Positions 47,416-55,935 of a stretch of DNA of 64,000 nucleotides are shown one piece after another; the first letter of the stretch is position 1, and each line of letters opens with the position of its first letter. Made by a program: the position numbers and the translations under genes. The notes beneath the pieces are model-generated. The model did no database searches. It was not told the DNA's origin and saw nothing but the letters and a program-made list of their open reading frames with translations. Source of the stretch: Arthrobacter sp. Leaf137 (GTDB lineage: Bacteria > Actinomycetota > Actinomycetes > Actinomycetales > Micrococcaceae); the NCBI RefSeq assembly GCF_001423525.1, contig NZ_LMOI01000001.1, positions 434,001 through 498,000 on the forward strand, in the 5' to 3' direction.

Positions 47416-48129
47416 ATGCACGACATCGATAGGGCACTGTTCGAGGGCCAGGACGAAGGTACCTGGGGCGAGGTGATGAATGAGGAAGCCGGCTACTCCT
47501 TCGAGGACGAGCAGTCAGCCTTCCAGGCCGAAGACGCCAACGAAGCCGGCGGACTCTGGGGCGAGGCCGACGGCCAGGAAACTGACGAGCTCGCCCTCGC
47601 CGCGGAGCTCCTCGAAGTCACGGACGAGGATGAGCTGGACCAGTTCCTCGGCGACCTGGCCAAGCGCGCCGTCTCGGCTGCACGCGACTTTGCCGGCAGC
47701 GCCGCAGGACAGGCAGTGGGCAAGGTCCTGAAGTCCGCCGCCCGGAAGGCCCTCCCCCAGCTGGGACAGGCAGTGGGCAATTACTTCGTTCCCGGGGCTG
47801 GCGGACAGGCCGGCCGACAGGTGGGCAAGTGGCTCGGCAGCAAGTTTGAAACGGGCCTCCAACTGGAGGGCCTTTCGGCGGAGGACCGAGACCTTGAAAC
47901 CGCCCGGGCTTTCGTCCGCTTCGCCACCGACACAGCCCAGCGGACGGCCGCCACCCCCAAGAGCGTGCCCGCAGCCCAGGCAGCACAGCAGGCCGCTACC
48001 GCAGCGGCCCGGCAACACCTCCCGGGCCTCCTCAAGCGCGCCGGCCAGCCCGGCCAGGCGGGCTCTTCCGCAGCCAGCGGCCGGTGGGTTCGCCGCGGCC
48101 GCAACATCGTGATCCTCAACGCACACTAG
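47416..48129 (+). CDS. Glycine-zipper protein 1 of the sigma-54 module
   Basis: A 237-residue protein. The first about 75 residues are acidic. DEDELDQFLGDLAKRAV precedes a Gly/Ala-rich hydrophobic stretch (GQAVGKVLKSAARKALPQLG, VGNYFVPGAGGQAGRQVG) with GxxxG spacing, as in membrane-inserting or self-assembling peptides. An Ala-rich helix and the tail GRWVRRGRNIVIL follow. GGAAAGGA before ATG 47416 marks the start. It is the first gene behind the -24/-12 promoter and a paralogue of the next one. Function unknown; a secreted effector or structural protein is possible. Confidence 0.8.
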   Translation: MHDIDRALFEGQDEGTWGEVMNEEAGYSFEDEQSAFQAEDANEAGGLWGEADGQETDELALAAELLEVTDEDELDQFLGDLAKRAVSAARDFAGSAAGQAVGKVLKSAARKALPQLGQAVGNYFVPGAGGQAGRQVGKWLGSKFETGLQLEGLSAEDRDLETARAFVRFATDTAQRTAATPKSVPAAQAAQQAATAAARQHLPGLLKRAGQPGQAGSSAASGRWVRRGRNIVILNAH

Positions 48130-48179
48130 TCCCCCCACAAAAATCACCCCGCGCAGCATCGGACCAGAAGGACACTGCC

Positions 48180-48944
48180 ATGAGCACCAACTACTACGAG
48201 ACCGAATCCGCCATGCCATGGGCCCAGGAAGAGGAAGACGAAGGAAACTTCGGCGGCTATTCCGGGGAAACGGATAACGAGGAAAACCTCGAATCCCAGT
48301 TGGCGATGGAACTGCTCAGCATCAATTCCGAAGAAGAACTGGACCAGTTCCTGGGCAGCCTGGCCCGGAGCGTGGTGAGGAATGCCTCCAAGTTCATCAA
48401 ATCCCCCATCGGCAAAGCCCTGGGCGGCGCCTTGAAATCGGTGGCCAAGACAGCCCTGCCCATCGTGGGAGGTGCCATCGGCTCCTTCGTAGCCCCCGGC
48501 GTCGGAACCGCCATTGGCAGCAAGCTCGGCTCCATGGCCGGTGGCCTGCTGGAGGCCGAGGAAGCCGAAAGCATGGACGAGTCCGAAGCCGAGGAAGAGG
48601 CCGCACGCCGCTACGTCCGGTTCGCCCGGGCCGCTTACCGCAACGCCGCCCGGACCCCCGTATCAGTCCCGCCCAATGCAGCCGCAAGGGCTGCCGCCAC
48701 CGCTGCTGCGCGCCGGCACGCCCCGTCCCTGCTCCGCTCCCGCCAGGCCGCAAGGCGGGGCAACCGCGGCTCCCGCGGCGGCACGCGCGTCTACAACAAC
48801 CAGTACGCGGGTGCGGTGTGGGGTGCGCCGGATGAAGGGTGGGACAGCCAGCAGAACGGCGACGGCGGCGGTACCAACGGCGGCAGCGCTGACGAGGGCC
48901 GCTGGATCCGCCGCGACGGCCGCGTCATCCTGCTCGGTATTTAG
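48180..48944 (+). CDS. Glycine-zipper protein 2 of the sigma-54 module
   Basis: A 254-residue paralogue of the preceding protein: an acidic start with ENLESQLAMELLS, the shared SEEELDQFLGSLARSVV, then the glycine zipper (GKALGGALKSVAKTALPIVG, GSFVAPGVGTAIGSKLG). An acid cluster, RYVRFARAAYRNAARTPVSV, a Gly/Arg-rich region and the tail GRWIRRDGRVILL follow. AGAAGGA precedes the ATG. The shared tail suggests a common signal. No Sec or Tat signal is seen. Confidence 0.8.
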   Translation: MSTNYYETESAMPWAQEEEDEGNFGGYSGETDNEENLESQLAMELLSINSEEELDQFLGSLARSVVRNASKFIKSPIGKALGGALKSVAKTALPIVGGAIGSFVAPGVGTAIGSKLGSMAGGLLEAEEAESMDESEAEEEAARRYVRFARAAYRNAARTPVSVPPNAAARAAATAAARRHAPSLLRSRQAARRGNRGSRGGTRVYNNQYAGAVWGAPDEGWDSQQNGDGGGTNGGSADEGRWIRRDGRVILLGI

Positions 48945-48959
48945 GCCTGCGAACGGCAG

Positions 48960-50309
48960 ATGGCAAACCGGCAGGCGATACGGATGGGCACGAAAACCTT
49001 CAGCACCTCGCTGATCGAGAGCGAGGCGACCGGGCTGATGTCCCGGCTGGACCAGATCAAGCCATTCGTCATGCACGAAACCATGGTCCTCGCCGCTGCG
49101 CTGCCCCGGGACGCACAGCTGCTGATCGAACGTTTCCTCCACACCGGCCGCCACGAGCTCCGGGTCCAGATCGCCGAATTCATCGACTGGCTGCACGCGG
49201 ACGGGCAGACCGCCACCCCGGCGGAACAGCAGCACCGGTTCGTCCTCATCCGGCTGCAGTTCAACGTTGTCCTGGCACAGTTCGATCTCTTCACCGAGGT
49301 GGTCACCCAACGCAGCGAGCACTCCACCGGCGTGTGGCTTTCGGGGCTGGATATTCTCGCCCAGGACGCGCTGCGCCTTGGAGCGTCCGACGACGGCGAC
49401 GCCCGGTTGGTGGTCTACCTCGCCCGGGGTGCGGGTGCTGCGATCCGGCGGGCCAAGACGCGCCTGCCCGGGGGCAAACCCAACCCAGTGGGCATTATCC
49501 GGTTACCCCGCGAGCGGATGGTGGGCAGCGGGATCGCCTCGTCCCTGGCGCACGAGGTAGGCCACCAGGGGGCGGCGCAGCTGGACCTCGTGGCGTCGCT
49601 CCGGGCTGACCTTGACCGCCGTGCCCGGGAAGATCCGGACGGCGGCTGGGAGGTCTGGTCCCTGTGGATCAGCGAGATCGTGGCTGACATGTGGTCCGTT
49701 GCCACGGTGGGCATCACCTCCACGGTGGGCCTGCTGGCGGTGGTCAGCCTTCCCCGCTACTTCGTTTTCCGTCCCGGCGGCACGGATCCGCACCCTATGC
49801 CCTACCTGCGGGTGCTGATCTCCGCGGCGATGGGCAACGCCCTCTACCCGCACCCGCAATGGCAGGAACTGGCGGGCGTGTGGCGGGCCATGTATCCCCA
49901 AGCCGGACTGACCGACGACCATCTCGCCTGGATCAGGAAGAGCGAGGCCCGCATCGGCGACCTGGTGGAGGTGCTCGTGAACCACCCGGTGCCCTTGGCA
50001 GGTGGCAGGAAACTCGGCACCATCTGGCCGGTCCGCAGCCGGCAGCCAGACCGTCTGCTGCGCCTCCACGAACTGTGGGACGCAGACTTCGCGGTTATGG
50101 CCCGGCAACGGCCCGCCCTGGTCTTCGCCGTGCTGGGCCAGGCCAAGGCCGCCGGCCGCATCACCGCGGAAGAGGAAAGCGCCCAACTGTCCTCACTGCT
50201 CACCGCATGGGCCGTCCGCAGCAGCCTGGACGTCATGGGCACCCCCGGCGCCCGGGGACTCCCCGCACCACAGAACCTCACCACACCAGCACTAACAACA
50301 AGGAGATAG
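48960..50309 (+). CDS. HEVGH metalloprotease-like protein
   Basis: A 449-residue soluble protein. HEVGH at 198-202 (SSLAHEVGHQGAAQL) with EIVADMW about 40 residues on (WISEIVADMWSV) fits a zincin with HExxH and a distal Glu ligand. The rest is helical and of no family I recognise. It starts 15 bases after the previous gene. It may process the glycine-zipper proteins, which is inference. Confidence 0.72.
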   Translation: MANRQAIRMGTKTFSTSLIESEATGLMSRLDQIKPFVMHETMVLAAALPRDAQLLIERFLHTGRHELRVQIAEFIDWLHADGQTATPAEQQHRFVLIRLQFNVVLAQFDLFTEVVTQRSEHSTGVWLSGLDILAQDALRLGASDDGDARLVVYLARGAGAAIRRAKTRLPGGKPNPVGIIRLPRERMVGSGIASSLAHEVGHQGAAQLDLVASLRADLDRRAREDPDGGWEVWSLWISEIVADMWSVATVGITSTVGLLAVVSLPRYFVFRPGGTDPHPMPYLRVLISAAMGNALYPHPQWQELAGVWRAMYPQAGLTDDHLAWIRKSEARIGDLVEVLVNHPVPLAGGRKLGTIWPVRSRQPDRLLRLHELWDADFAVMARQRPALVFAVLGQAKAAGRITAEEESAQLSSLLTAWAVRSSLDVMGTPGARGLPAPQNLTTPALTTRR

Positions 50310-50311
50310 CC

Positions 50312-51871
50312 ATGGATTTCACTCGACAGCCGTTCGAGCCCCTTTATGCGGGGCAAGAGGTTGCCCTTCACTTTCAGCTCGAAGCTTGGGAGACCCCCGG
50401 AAAATACGCCTTTCAGGTGCTCGATGAGGGCAACAAGCGCGTCCCGTTTGGCGGAAGCAAGAGCGGCCTCGTCATCCACACTATGAATTACGGGCAAGAA
50501 TTCGAGCCCGTACTTTTGCTGACCAACGCTGGCAAGTACCGGGTACAGGTCCGCCCCTATGCTGCCAGCCGGAAGCTGGCAACGGGATGGTCTTCCCTAG
50601 ACAGGATATCTGTGAAGGAGCCAGAGCCCGCGCCCGTGGTCAAGGTGGCCCTCGAAGCGAATGCCGTACCGAGCAGCGTTAATGGTGTGTTGTGGCAGTT
50701 TATCGAGGATGTTTCGAAAAGCCTCACCTTCAAGAATTTTGCCACGTTCGTCTCTAAAAACCCCGGAGGCTTTAACGCAAAGCCGCCGTACGGTGCCCGC
50801 ACCTATCAAAGCCTGCACAGTCTGTCCCGCACCTTCGTTACTCAAACCGCAACAGGTCAAAGCTATAGTTCCGCGAGGTCGTGGACCCCCGGATCCGACA
50901 CCTCCGCAGCAGTTGCGAGGTCCTACGTCAGTGACCAGGACGAGGACCTTGCACGCCCCTTCCCGAAGGGCATTCCGGATGGCCAGTACCCGCTGGATTA
51001 CGTGCCCTTTGTGGAACTGATCTACGTGTACTGGCTGGAAGAGGGCATGCTGTTCCAGTCACTGAACCGGATCATTGCCCGCTTCCAGAACCGGCGTGCG
51101 CAGCCCGGCGGGGACCCGCTGTCCCGGCTGGCCGTCAGCCCGCTGCTGCCGCTGCGCGGACTGCTGTGGGGGCTTGCCGAGGCGGAGAAGGACCGGCTCT
51201 CATTGCGCCACCGCGCCGCCGAGTACGAATACCAATACGGCCTGCAGCTGATCGGCCGCGCCATCCCGCCAGCGGACTCGCTCGTGGAGCGGAGGACCCA
51301 GTTCCTTGACGCGTTCCACAGCCTGCTGAACGCCTGCCACCACTACTACAAGGAGTTCAGCGACAAGACCGTGGATGCCGACGCGTTCCCGCTTCTGAGC
51401 AACCTGCAGGAACTGCACCTGGTCCTGGCGGCCGGTGCCAACAACCAGTTCGCCGACGTATCGCTGAGCGCCAGGATTGAAACGCTGGACGTGCAGTGGA
51501 TGCTAGCCCAGCCGGAAATGCGTGAATTCCTAGGCGGCCGCACCATGGTCCCCTACCAGGAAGAATGGATGGGCCGCGTGGACACCATGAAGCTCATGCA
51601 GGAGTGGTCCGATGCCAGCGTGACCCACTTCTACGACCTCGCCGTCCACGGAGAGCAGCTGCTGCTGTCCGTCCGGCACGGCCGGTGGAACGAATCCGGC
51701 ATGAGCAGTGACGACGCCAAGAACTGGGCGCTCAAGTGGAAGCCGTCCGTGCAGCGTTACATCCACGCCTACCGGGCCGTCACCGGGGTGGACCTCAGCG
51801 AGCGCGTGGACACCACCATGCCGTCGGCACTGCTGCAGCGCCGGCTGGCCCGGAAACTCGTACGGTACTAG
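50312..51871 (+). CDS. Large protein of unknown function (sigma-54 module)
   Basis: A 519-residue protein. The first about 110 residues look like a beta-sandwich (VALHFQLEAWETPGKYAFQV, VLLLTNAGKYRVQVRPYA). The rest is helical (LLPLRGLLWGLAEAEKDRLS, NACHHYYKEFSDKTVDADAF). A strong AAGGAGATAGCC precedes the ATG, 2 bases after the protease stop, so it should be well expressed. No catalytic motif is seen. The 50.3-51.0 kb part has lower GC than its neighbours, a sign of transfer or recombination. Confidence 0.72.
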   Translation: MDFTRQPFEPLYAGQEVALHFQLEAWETPGKYAFQVLDEGNKRVPFGGSKSGLVIHTMNYGQEFEPVLLLTNAGKYRVQVRPYAASRKLATGWSSLDRISVKEPEPAPVVKVALEANAVPSSVNGVLWQFIEDVSKSLTFKNFATFVSKNPGGFNAKPPYGARTYQSLHSLSRTFVTQTATGQSYSSARSWTPGSDTSAAVARSYVSDQDEDLARPFPKGIPDGQYPLDYVPFVELIYVYWLEEGMLFQSLNRIIARFQNRRAQPGGDPLSRLAVSPLLPLRGLLWGLAEAEKDRLSLRHRAAEYEYQYGLQLIGRAIPPADSLVERRTQFLDAFHSLLNACHHYYKEFSDKTVDADAFPLLSNLQELHLVLAAGANNQFADVSLSARIETLDVQWMLAQPEMREFLGGRTMVPYQEEWMGRVDTMKLMQEWSDASVTHFYDLAVHGEQLLLSVRHGRWNESGMSSDDAKNWALKWKPSVQRYIHAYRAVTGVDLSERVDTTMPSALLQRRLARKLVRY

Positions 51872-51874
51872 GAG

Positions 51875-52948
51875 ATGGCCGGGTCACGCGCGCCTGCCGA
51901 CTTCACCTCCGCGCTGTTCCTGGGCCAGCACCACCCCAGCGCCTCGCTGGCACCCTGGCGGGAGTTCACCACCGGGGTGCCTGCGGCGCTGCGGGAACTG
52001 CCGGCCGCCGCCGAACTGGCATCAGCGGTGGCCGCCGGCCAGCAGGCCGGCGCCGGGCTGGTGGCGCGCTCAGCCTTACACGGAATGATGGATGTACTGC
52101 AGAGCCTCCCCCGTCCCGGGGACCTGCTCCTGGTCGATGAGGACGCCTACCCCCTCACCCACTGGGCCTGCCGGGCCGCCGTTCCCCGGGGCGTGCGGGT
52201 GGCGACGTACCGGCACCTCCAGCCGCCCGCCGTCGTACCTTATCAACGGGCGGCGCCTTCCACCCGGACCTGGCTGGTCACCGACGGCTGGTGCCAGGGG
52301 TGCGGGCGGCCCGCCCCCCTGGCCCAGCTACAGGCGCTCGCCGGCAAAACCGGCGGGCAGGTGATCGTCGATGACTCGCTGGCATTTGGCGTCCTGGGTA
52401 AGAGGTCCGACGACGCCGGCTTCGGGGACGGGACGGGCACGGTGCGCTGGCTGGGGCTCACCCACGGGAACGTGCTGTGGCTGGGCTCGCTGGCCAAGGC
52501 ATACGGCGCACCTGTCACAGTGATCACCGGCAACGAGGCGGCGATCGATGCCCTCTCCCGGCACGGCGGGAACAGGATGCACAGCAGCCCGCCGTCGGCA
52601 GCGGACCTTTCAGCCGGCCTGGGTGCAGTCCGCAACAGCCGCATCCCCGGGCTGCGGTCCAGGCTGTGTCGGCTCACCCGCTGGCTGCGGCAGGCGTTCC
52701 AGGCACTTGGCCTTCCTCCGCTGGGGCTGCCTTTCCCGATTGTGGCAACCAGGGTGGGCTCCCTCCGACTCGCGCGGCAATGGCGGGCGGCCCTGTCGGC
52801 GCGGGGAGTGCAAACGTTGGTCCAGCTGCCCCGCTGCCGGCCGGGCGCACTGCTCTCTGCCGTGGTGCGGGCCGACCACCACCAGGCGGACCTTGACCGG
52901 CTGGTCCGGGCCCTCGATGCCGTGACGCTGGAACGGCGGGCGGCCTGA
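51875..52948 (+). CDS. AONS-like PLP-dependent aminotransferase
   Basis: A 357-residue fold-type I PLP protein. VIVDDSLAFGVLGKR corresponds to the DxxHxxGVLG segment of 8-amino-7-oxononanoate/KBL synthases, and LWLGSLAKAYGAP carries the PLP lysine. AONS enzymes join an amino acid and an acyl-CoA. The His that stacks on PLP is replaced here (DDSLAFG). It starts 3 bases after the previous stop. Within this module it might modify an amino acid or peptide. Confidence 0.8.
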   Translation: MAGSRAPADFTSALFLGQHHPSASLAPWREFTTGVPAALRELPAAAELASAVAAGQQAGAGLVARSALHGMMDVLQSLPRPGDLLLVDEDAYPLTHWACRAAVPRGVRVATYRHLQPPAVVPYQRAAPSTRTWLVTDGWCQGCGRPAPLAQLQALAGKTGGQVIVDDSLAFGVLGKRSDDAGFGDGTGTVRWLGLTHGNVLWLGSLAKAYGAPVTVITGNEAAIDALSRHGGNRMHSSPPSAADLSAGLGAVRNSRIPGLRSRLCRLTRWLRQAFQALGLPPLGLPFPIVATRVGSLRLARQWRAALSARGVQTLVQLPRCRPGALLSAVVRADHHQADLDRLVRALDAVTLERRAA

Positions 52949-53754
52949 TGCATGTCGTGGACTCGCACGTTCATATCGGCACCTCCGGAGTTCCGTTGGG
53001 CCCCGCCGGCCCCGCCGCCAACTTTGCGCTGTGGCGCAAGCGGGCCGCCGCCGTTGGAATCCGCCGCGCCGTGCTGATGGCCGCCCCCGTAGGGTCCTAC
53101 GCGGCTGCCAACCGGATGGTGGCCACACTCGCACGGCAAGCTCCGGACCGGTGGCTCTGGTACGTGTTCGTCAACGCAGCGACGGAGCGGGGCCTGGTGG
53201 GGGACGTTGTGGCGGAAGCCCACGCCCGCGGCGCCTGCGGAATCAAGGTGCACTGGTCTGACGGCCCTGCCACCGATGAGGTGGGCGTTGCCGCGCAGCG
53301 CCACCGGATGCCGGTGCTTTTCGACCCAGGCGGGGACGTGCAGCGGGTGGTGGACCTGGCCGGGCGCCACCCGGACGTGGCCTGGATCGTGCCTCACCTG
53401 TCCTCCTTTACAGATGACTGGCGCGCCCAAAGCCGGCTCACCGACGCCCTGGTGCGGATGCCCAACATCTTCGCCGACACGTCCGGTGTGCGGTACTTCG
53501 ACCTGCTGGAGGAGGCCGTAGCCCGGGCTGGCTCACGGAAAGTGCTGTACGGCAGCGACGGCCCCTACCTGCATCCGGCGCCGGAGCTGGCCAAGATTTT
53601 CGCTTTGAACCTGCCTCGCGCAGACCGGGCACTCATCCTGGGCGGCAACGTCCTGAGGCTGACGCGGCCGGCCCGCAGGGCAGGCGGGCGGCCAAACTAC
53701 AAAACACCAGTCAGGAGGACAGAACCATGGGCATCACAGGACAGGGACCGCTGA
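52948..53754 (+). CDS. Metal-dependent amidohydrolase (Amidohydro_2)
   Basis: A 268-residue TIM-barrel protein with DSHVHIG (two metal His), GIKVHWSD, WIVPHLSSF and the C-terminal LYGSDGPYLHP with the catalytic Asp. Members hydrolyse or decarboxylate small molecules. Its ATG overlaps the end of the aminotransferase gene. The C-terminal 30 residues are basic and overlap the next gene by 28 bases. Confidence 0.85.
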   Translation: MHVVDSHVHIGTSGVPLGPAGPAANFALWRKRAAAVGIRRAVLMAAPVGSYAAANRMVATLARQAPDRWLWYVFVNAATERGLVGDVVAEAHARGACGIKVHWSDGPATDEVGVAAQRHRMPVLFDPGGDVQRVVDLAGRHPDVAWIVPHLSSFTDDWRAQSRLTDALVRMPNIFADTSGVRYFDLLEEAVARAGSRKVLYGSDGPYLHPAPELAKIFALNLPRADRALILGGNVLRLTRPARRAGGRPNYKTPVRRTEPWASQDRDR

Positions 53755-54350
53755 AGGGCCCCGGGCTAGCAGAGATCAAGCCGGAGAGTCCGGCAGGTAT
53801 CCGCGCGGGGCTGTACCAGCTGCGCGACTATGTGTGGCAGAACAAATACGCACTCGGAACGAAACCATCGGCCGCTGCTGCCAGGGCGGGGAAAGGACGG
53901 CCCGCCACCTGGATGACAGGAAAAGAACCGGACCGCAGGGAGGTCTGGCTCATCACCTATCTCCCCTGGCCTGACCGGCGGTCGCCAACTCACGTGCAGG
54001 TCTTCGTTTACGAAGTGGACCGCACCAAACTGCCTGAGATGGGGCCCCTACCCGCCACGAAGAGCCTGGTGCTGTACCGCCGCGAACTCAGCAAGATCAA
54101 GCTCGACAAATTCATTCCGTTTCCGTCTCCGGACAAGCAGCCGGAGATGTTCGGGCTTGCTGTCGAGGACCGGGTTCGAACGGAATTCGGCCAAGCCTAC
54201 AAACGGAGCAACTACCGTGGCCGGCTCCCGGGACGAAAGGGCCCGGACGTCCTCTGGCGGGAGCTGGGCGACCTTTTCCGGGAACTCGCCGATGAAACCG
54301 GGGACGGCTACTGGCGGGAAGTGGCGGACGAGCTGATGCAGGGAGCCTAG
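53727..54350 (+). CDS. Hypothetical protein of the sigma-54 module (207 aa)
   Basis: A soluble alpha-beta protein (PAGIRAGLYQLRDYVWQNKY, PTHVQVFVYEVDRTKLPEMG) of unknown family. AGGAGGACAGAACC precedes the ATG, a strong ribosome binding site. It is the last gene of the run, and its stop overlaps the stop of the convergent activator gene. Confidence 0.7.
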   Translation: MGITGQGPLKGPGLAEIKPESPAGIRAGLYQLRDYVWQNKYALGTKPSAAAARAGKGRPATWMTGKEPDRREVWLITYLPWPDRRSPTHVQVFVYEVDRTKLPEMGPLPATKSLVLYRRELSKIKLDKFIPFPSPDKQPEMFGLAVEDRVRTEFGQAYKRSNYRGRLPGRKGPDVLWRELGDLFRELADETGDGYWREVADELMQGA

Positions 54351-55762
54351 CTTCCCGCACCCGTTTTGCGTGCCTGGCGCTGCTGGACCGCCCGGTCTGT
54401 GAGCCCGAGCATGGTGGCAGCCGCGTGGACGTTTCCGCCGCTCCGTTCCACCGCCACCGCCACGGCCGCTTCGGCTGCGCGCTCCTTGATCTCCCGCAGG
54501 CCGAGGCCCGCGCCCACCGCCCAGGCCACCGCCGAGCCGAGCGGATCAGAGGCGAGCGAACCGGAGGCGATCGGATCGGAGGTGGGCGGGCCTCCGGCGC
54601 CGGCCCGGCCGCCGTCGTACGCGTCCTGGGTCTGGAAGCTCACATCCGGGGAGGCCTGCGGCCTGTCCTCCCGGGGAAGGTCCCCCGGGGTGATGCCGCC
54701 GGGACCCACGTGCCGGGCGGCGATGCGGAATGCGAGTTGGCGGAGATCGCGAAGGTTGCCGGGGTAGTTGCGGCGGAGCAGGACGTCCTGGACCGCCGGA
54801 TCCACGTCCGGACCGGTCCGCGCCCCGGTCGCTTCCCGGCAGAACCTGGAAAAGAGGTGCAGGATGTCCTCCAGCCGGTCCCGCAGCGGCGGCATGGTGA
54901 CCACCGAGGCCGCGATGCGGTGGTACAGGTCGGCCCGGAAACTGCCACCAGCCACTTCGCTCACGAGGTCCCGGTTGGTGGCGCAGATCAGCCGGAATTT
55001 GCTGTGCAGCCACCTGTCCCCGCCCACCCGCTTGTACGTGCCTTCCTGCACCACCCGAAGCAACTCGGGCTGCAGCTCCAAGGGCAGCTCGCCCACCTCG
55101 TCCAGGAACAGCGAACCCTGGTCCGCGCCGGAACAGGCACCGGTCCGCACGCTGACAGCGCCCGTGAAAGCGCCCCGCTCATGCCCGAACAGTTCGCTTC
55201 CCATGAGCGTTGGAACGATGGTGGTGCAGTCCACCACCACCAGGTTGCCGCGCTGGCTGCTCACAGCGTGCGCCACCCGGGCTGCGAGCTCCTTGCCGGT
55301 TCCCGTCTCGCCCTGGATGAGGATGGGCGCATTCCCGAACCTGGCTGCCACCACCAAATCCCGGAGCGCGGCACGGAGTGCAGGGCTCTGCCCGGCCAGC
55401 CGCTCCCGGACCGGTTGGGAATCCAGGGCGGACTCCACCTCTTCCACCCGCTGCAGCCACGCCATCACCGGCTCGGCATGCCCGTGCCAGGCAACGCATT
55501 CCGCTGCCCCGGCCTCCAGTACCGGCCACGGTTTGAGGCGGCCGTCCGGAGGGCCGATGACTATCACCCGGCACCTGCCGCATTCGGCCGCCAGCAGCGC
55601 GGACACCAGGTCCTGGTCATACGTCCGGGCGAGGATCAGGCCCGCGGTGGCCCCACCGTCCGGGGCGTCAACCGCGACCAGCGGCACGCTCCCGGTGCGC
55701 AGGGATGCCGTGGCTTCACCGGCCCAGGCCTCTTGGCCACTGAGGTCCATCACCCACGGCAT
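54347..55762 (-). CDS. Sigma-54-dependent activator (AAA+, GAFTGA)
   Basis: A 471-residue bacterial enhancer-binding protein. Residues 1-110 resemble a degenerate receiver (VPLVAVDAP ... CRVIVIG ... AGAAECVAWHG). The AAA+ part has Walker A 151-158 (GETGTGKE), GAFTGA at 197-202, the sigma-54-contacting loop, and Walker B (SLFLDE) near 217. A Fis-type HTH lies at the end (GNVHAAATMLGLTDRAVQQR). GGGGGG precedes ATG 55762. It lies convergent to the module it should activate. Confidence 0.93.
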   Translation of the reverse strand: MPWVMDLSGQEAWAGEATASLRTGSVPLVAVDAPDGGATAGLILARTYDQDLVSALLAAECGRCRVIVIGPPDGRLKPWPVLEAGAAECVAWHGHAEPVMAWLQRVEEVESALDSQPVRERLAGQSPALRAALRDLVVAARFGNAPILIQGETGTGKELAARVAHAVSSQRGNLVVVDCTTIVPTLMGSELFGHERGAFTGAVSVRTGACSGADQGSLFLDEVGELPLELQPELLRVVQEGTYKRVGGDRWLHSKFRLICATNRDLVSEVAGGSFRADLYHRIAASVVTMPPLRDRLEDILHLFSRFCREATGARTGPDVDPAVQDVLLRRNYPGNLRDLRQLAFRIAARHVGPGGITPGDLPREDRPQASPDVSFQTQDAYDGGRAGAGGPPTSDPIASGSLASDPLGSAVAWAVGAGLGLREIKERAAEAAVAVAVERSGGNVHAAATMLGLTDRAVQQRQARKTGAGS

Positions 55763-55935
55763 ATTGCCCCCCGCAGTTCAGCTGCCGATGTTGCGCACCC
55801 CCGGGGTAGCAGACCATTTCCGGCGTTACTGCTGCGTTACTGGCACTGGGGCGTGACATCTTGCGCCAATCTTTCACCAAATCCAGCGGGTCAGGCAGGG
55901 ATTATCACGCAATGATCAGGGCAAATGACAACGAA

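Noticed and set aside
55772..55787. Weak -24/-12 candidate on the minus strand before the activator (CGGCAGCTGAACTGCG)
   Set aside because: Core bases GGCA and TGC fit, but the transcript would begin at the start codon, and the ATG has a good ribosome binding site upstream of that point.
55841..55864. TGGCAC...TTGC on the plus strand before the small gene
   Set aside because: The two elements are too far apart (20 bases instead of 11) for sigma-54.
54425..55915. Open frame of 496 codons on the plus strand
   Set aside because: Antisense to the sigma-54 activator gene, which has all its motifs.
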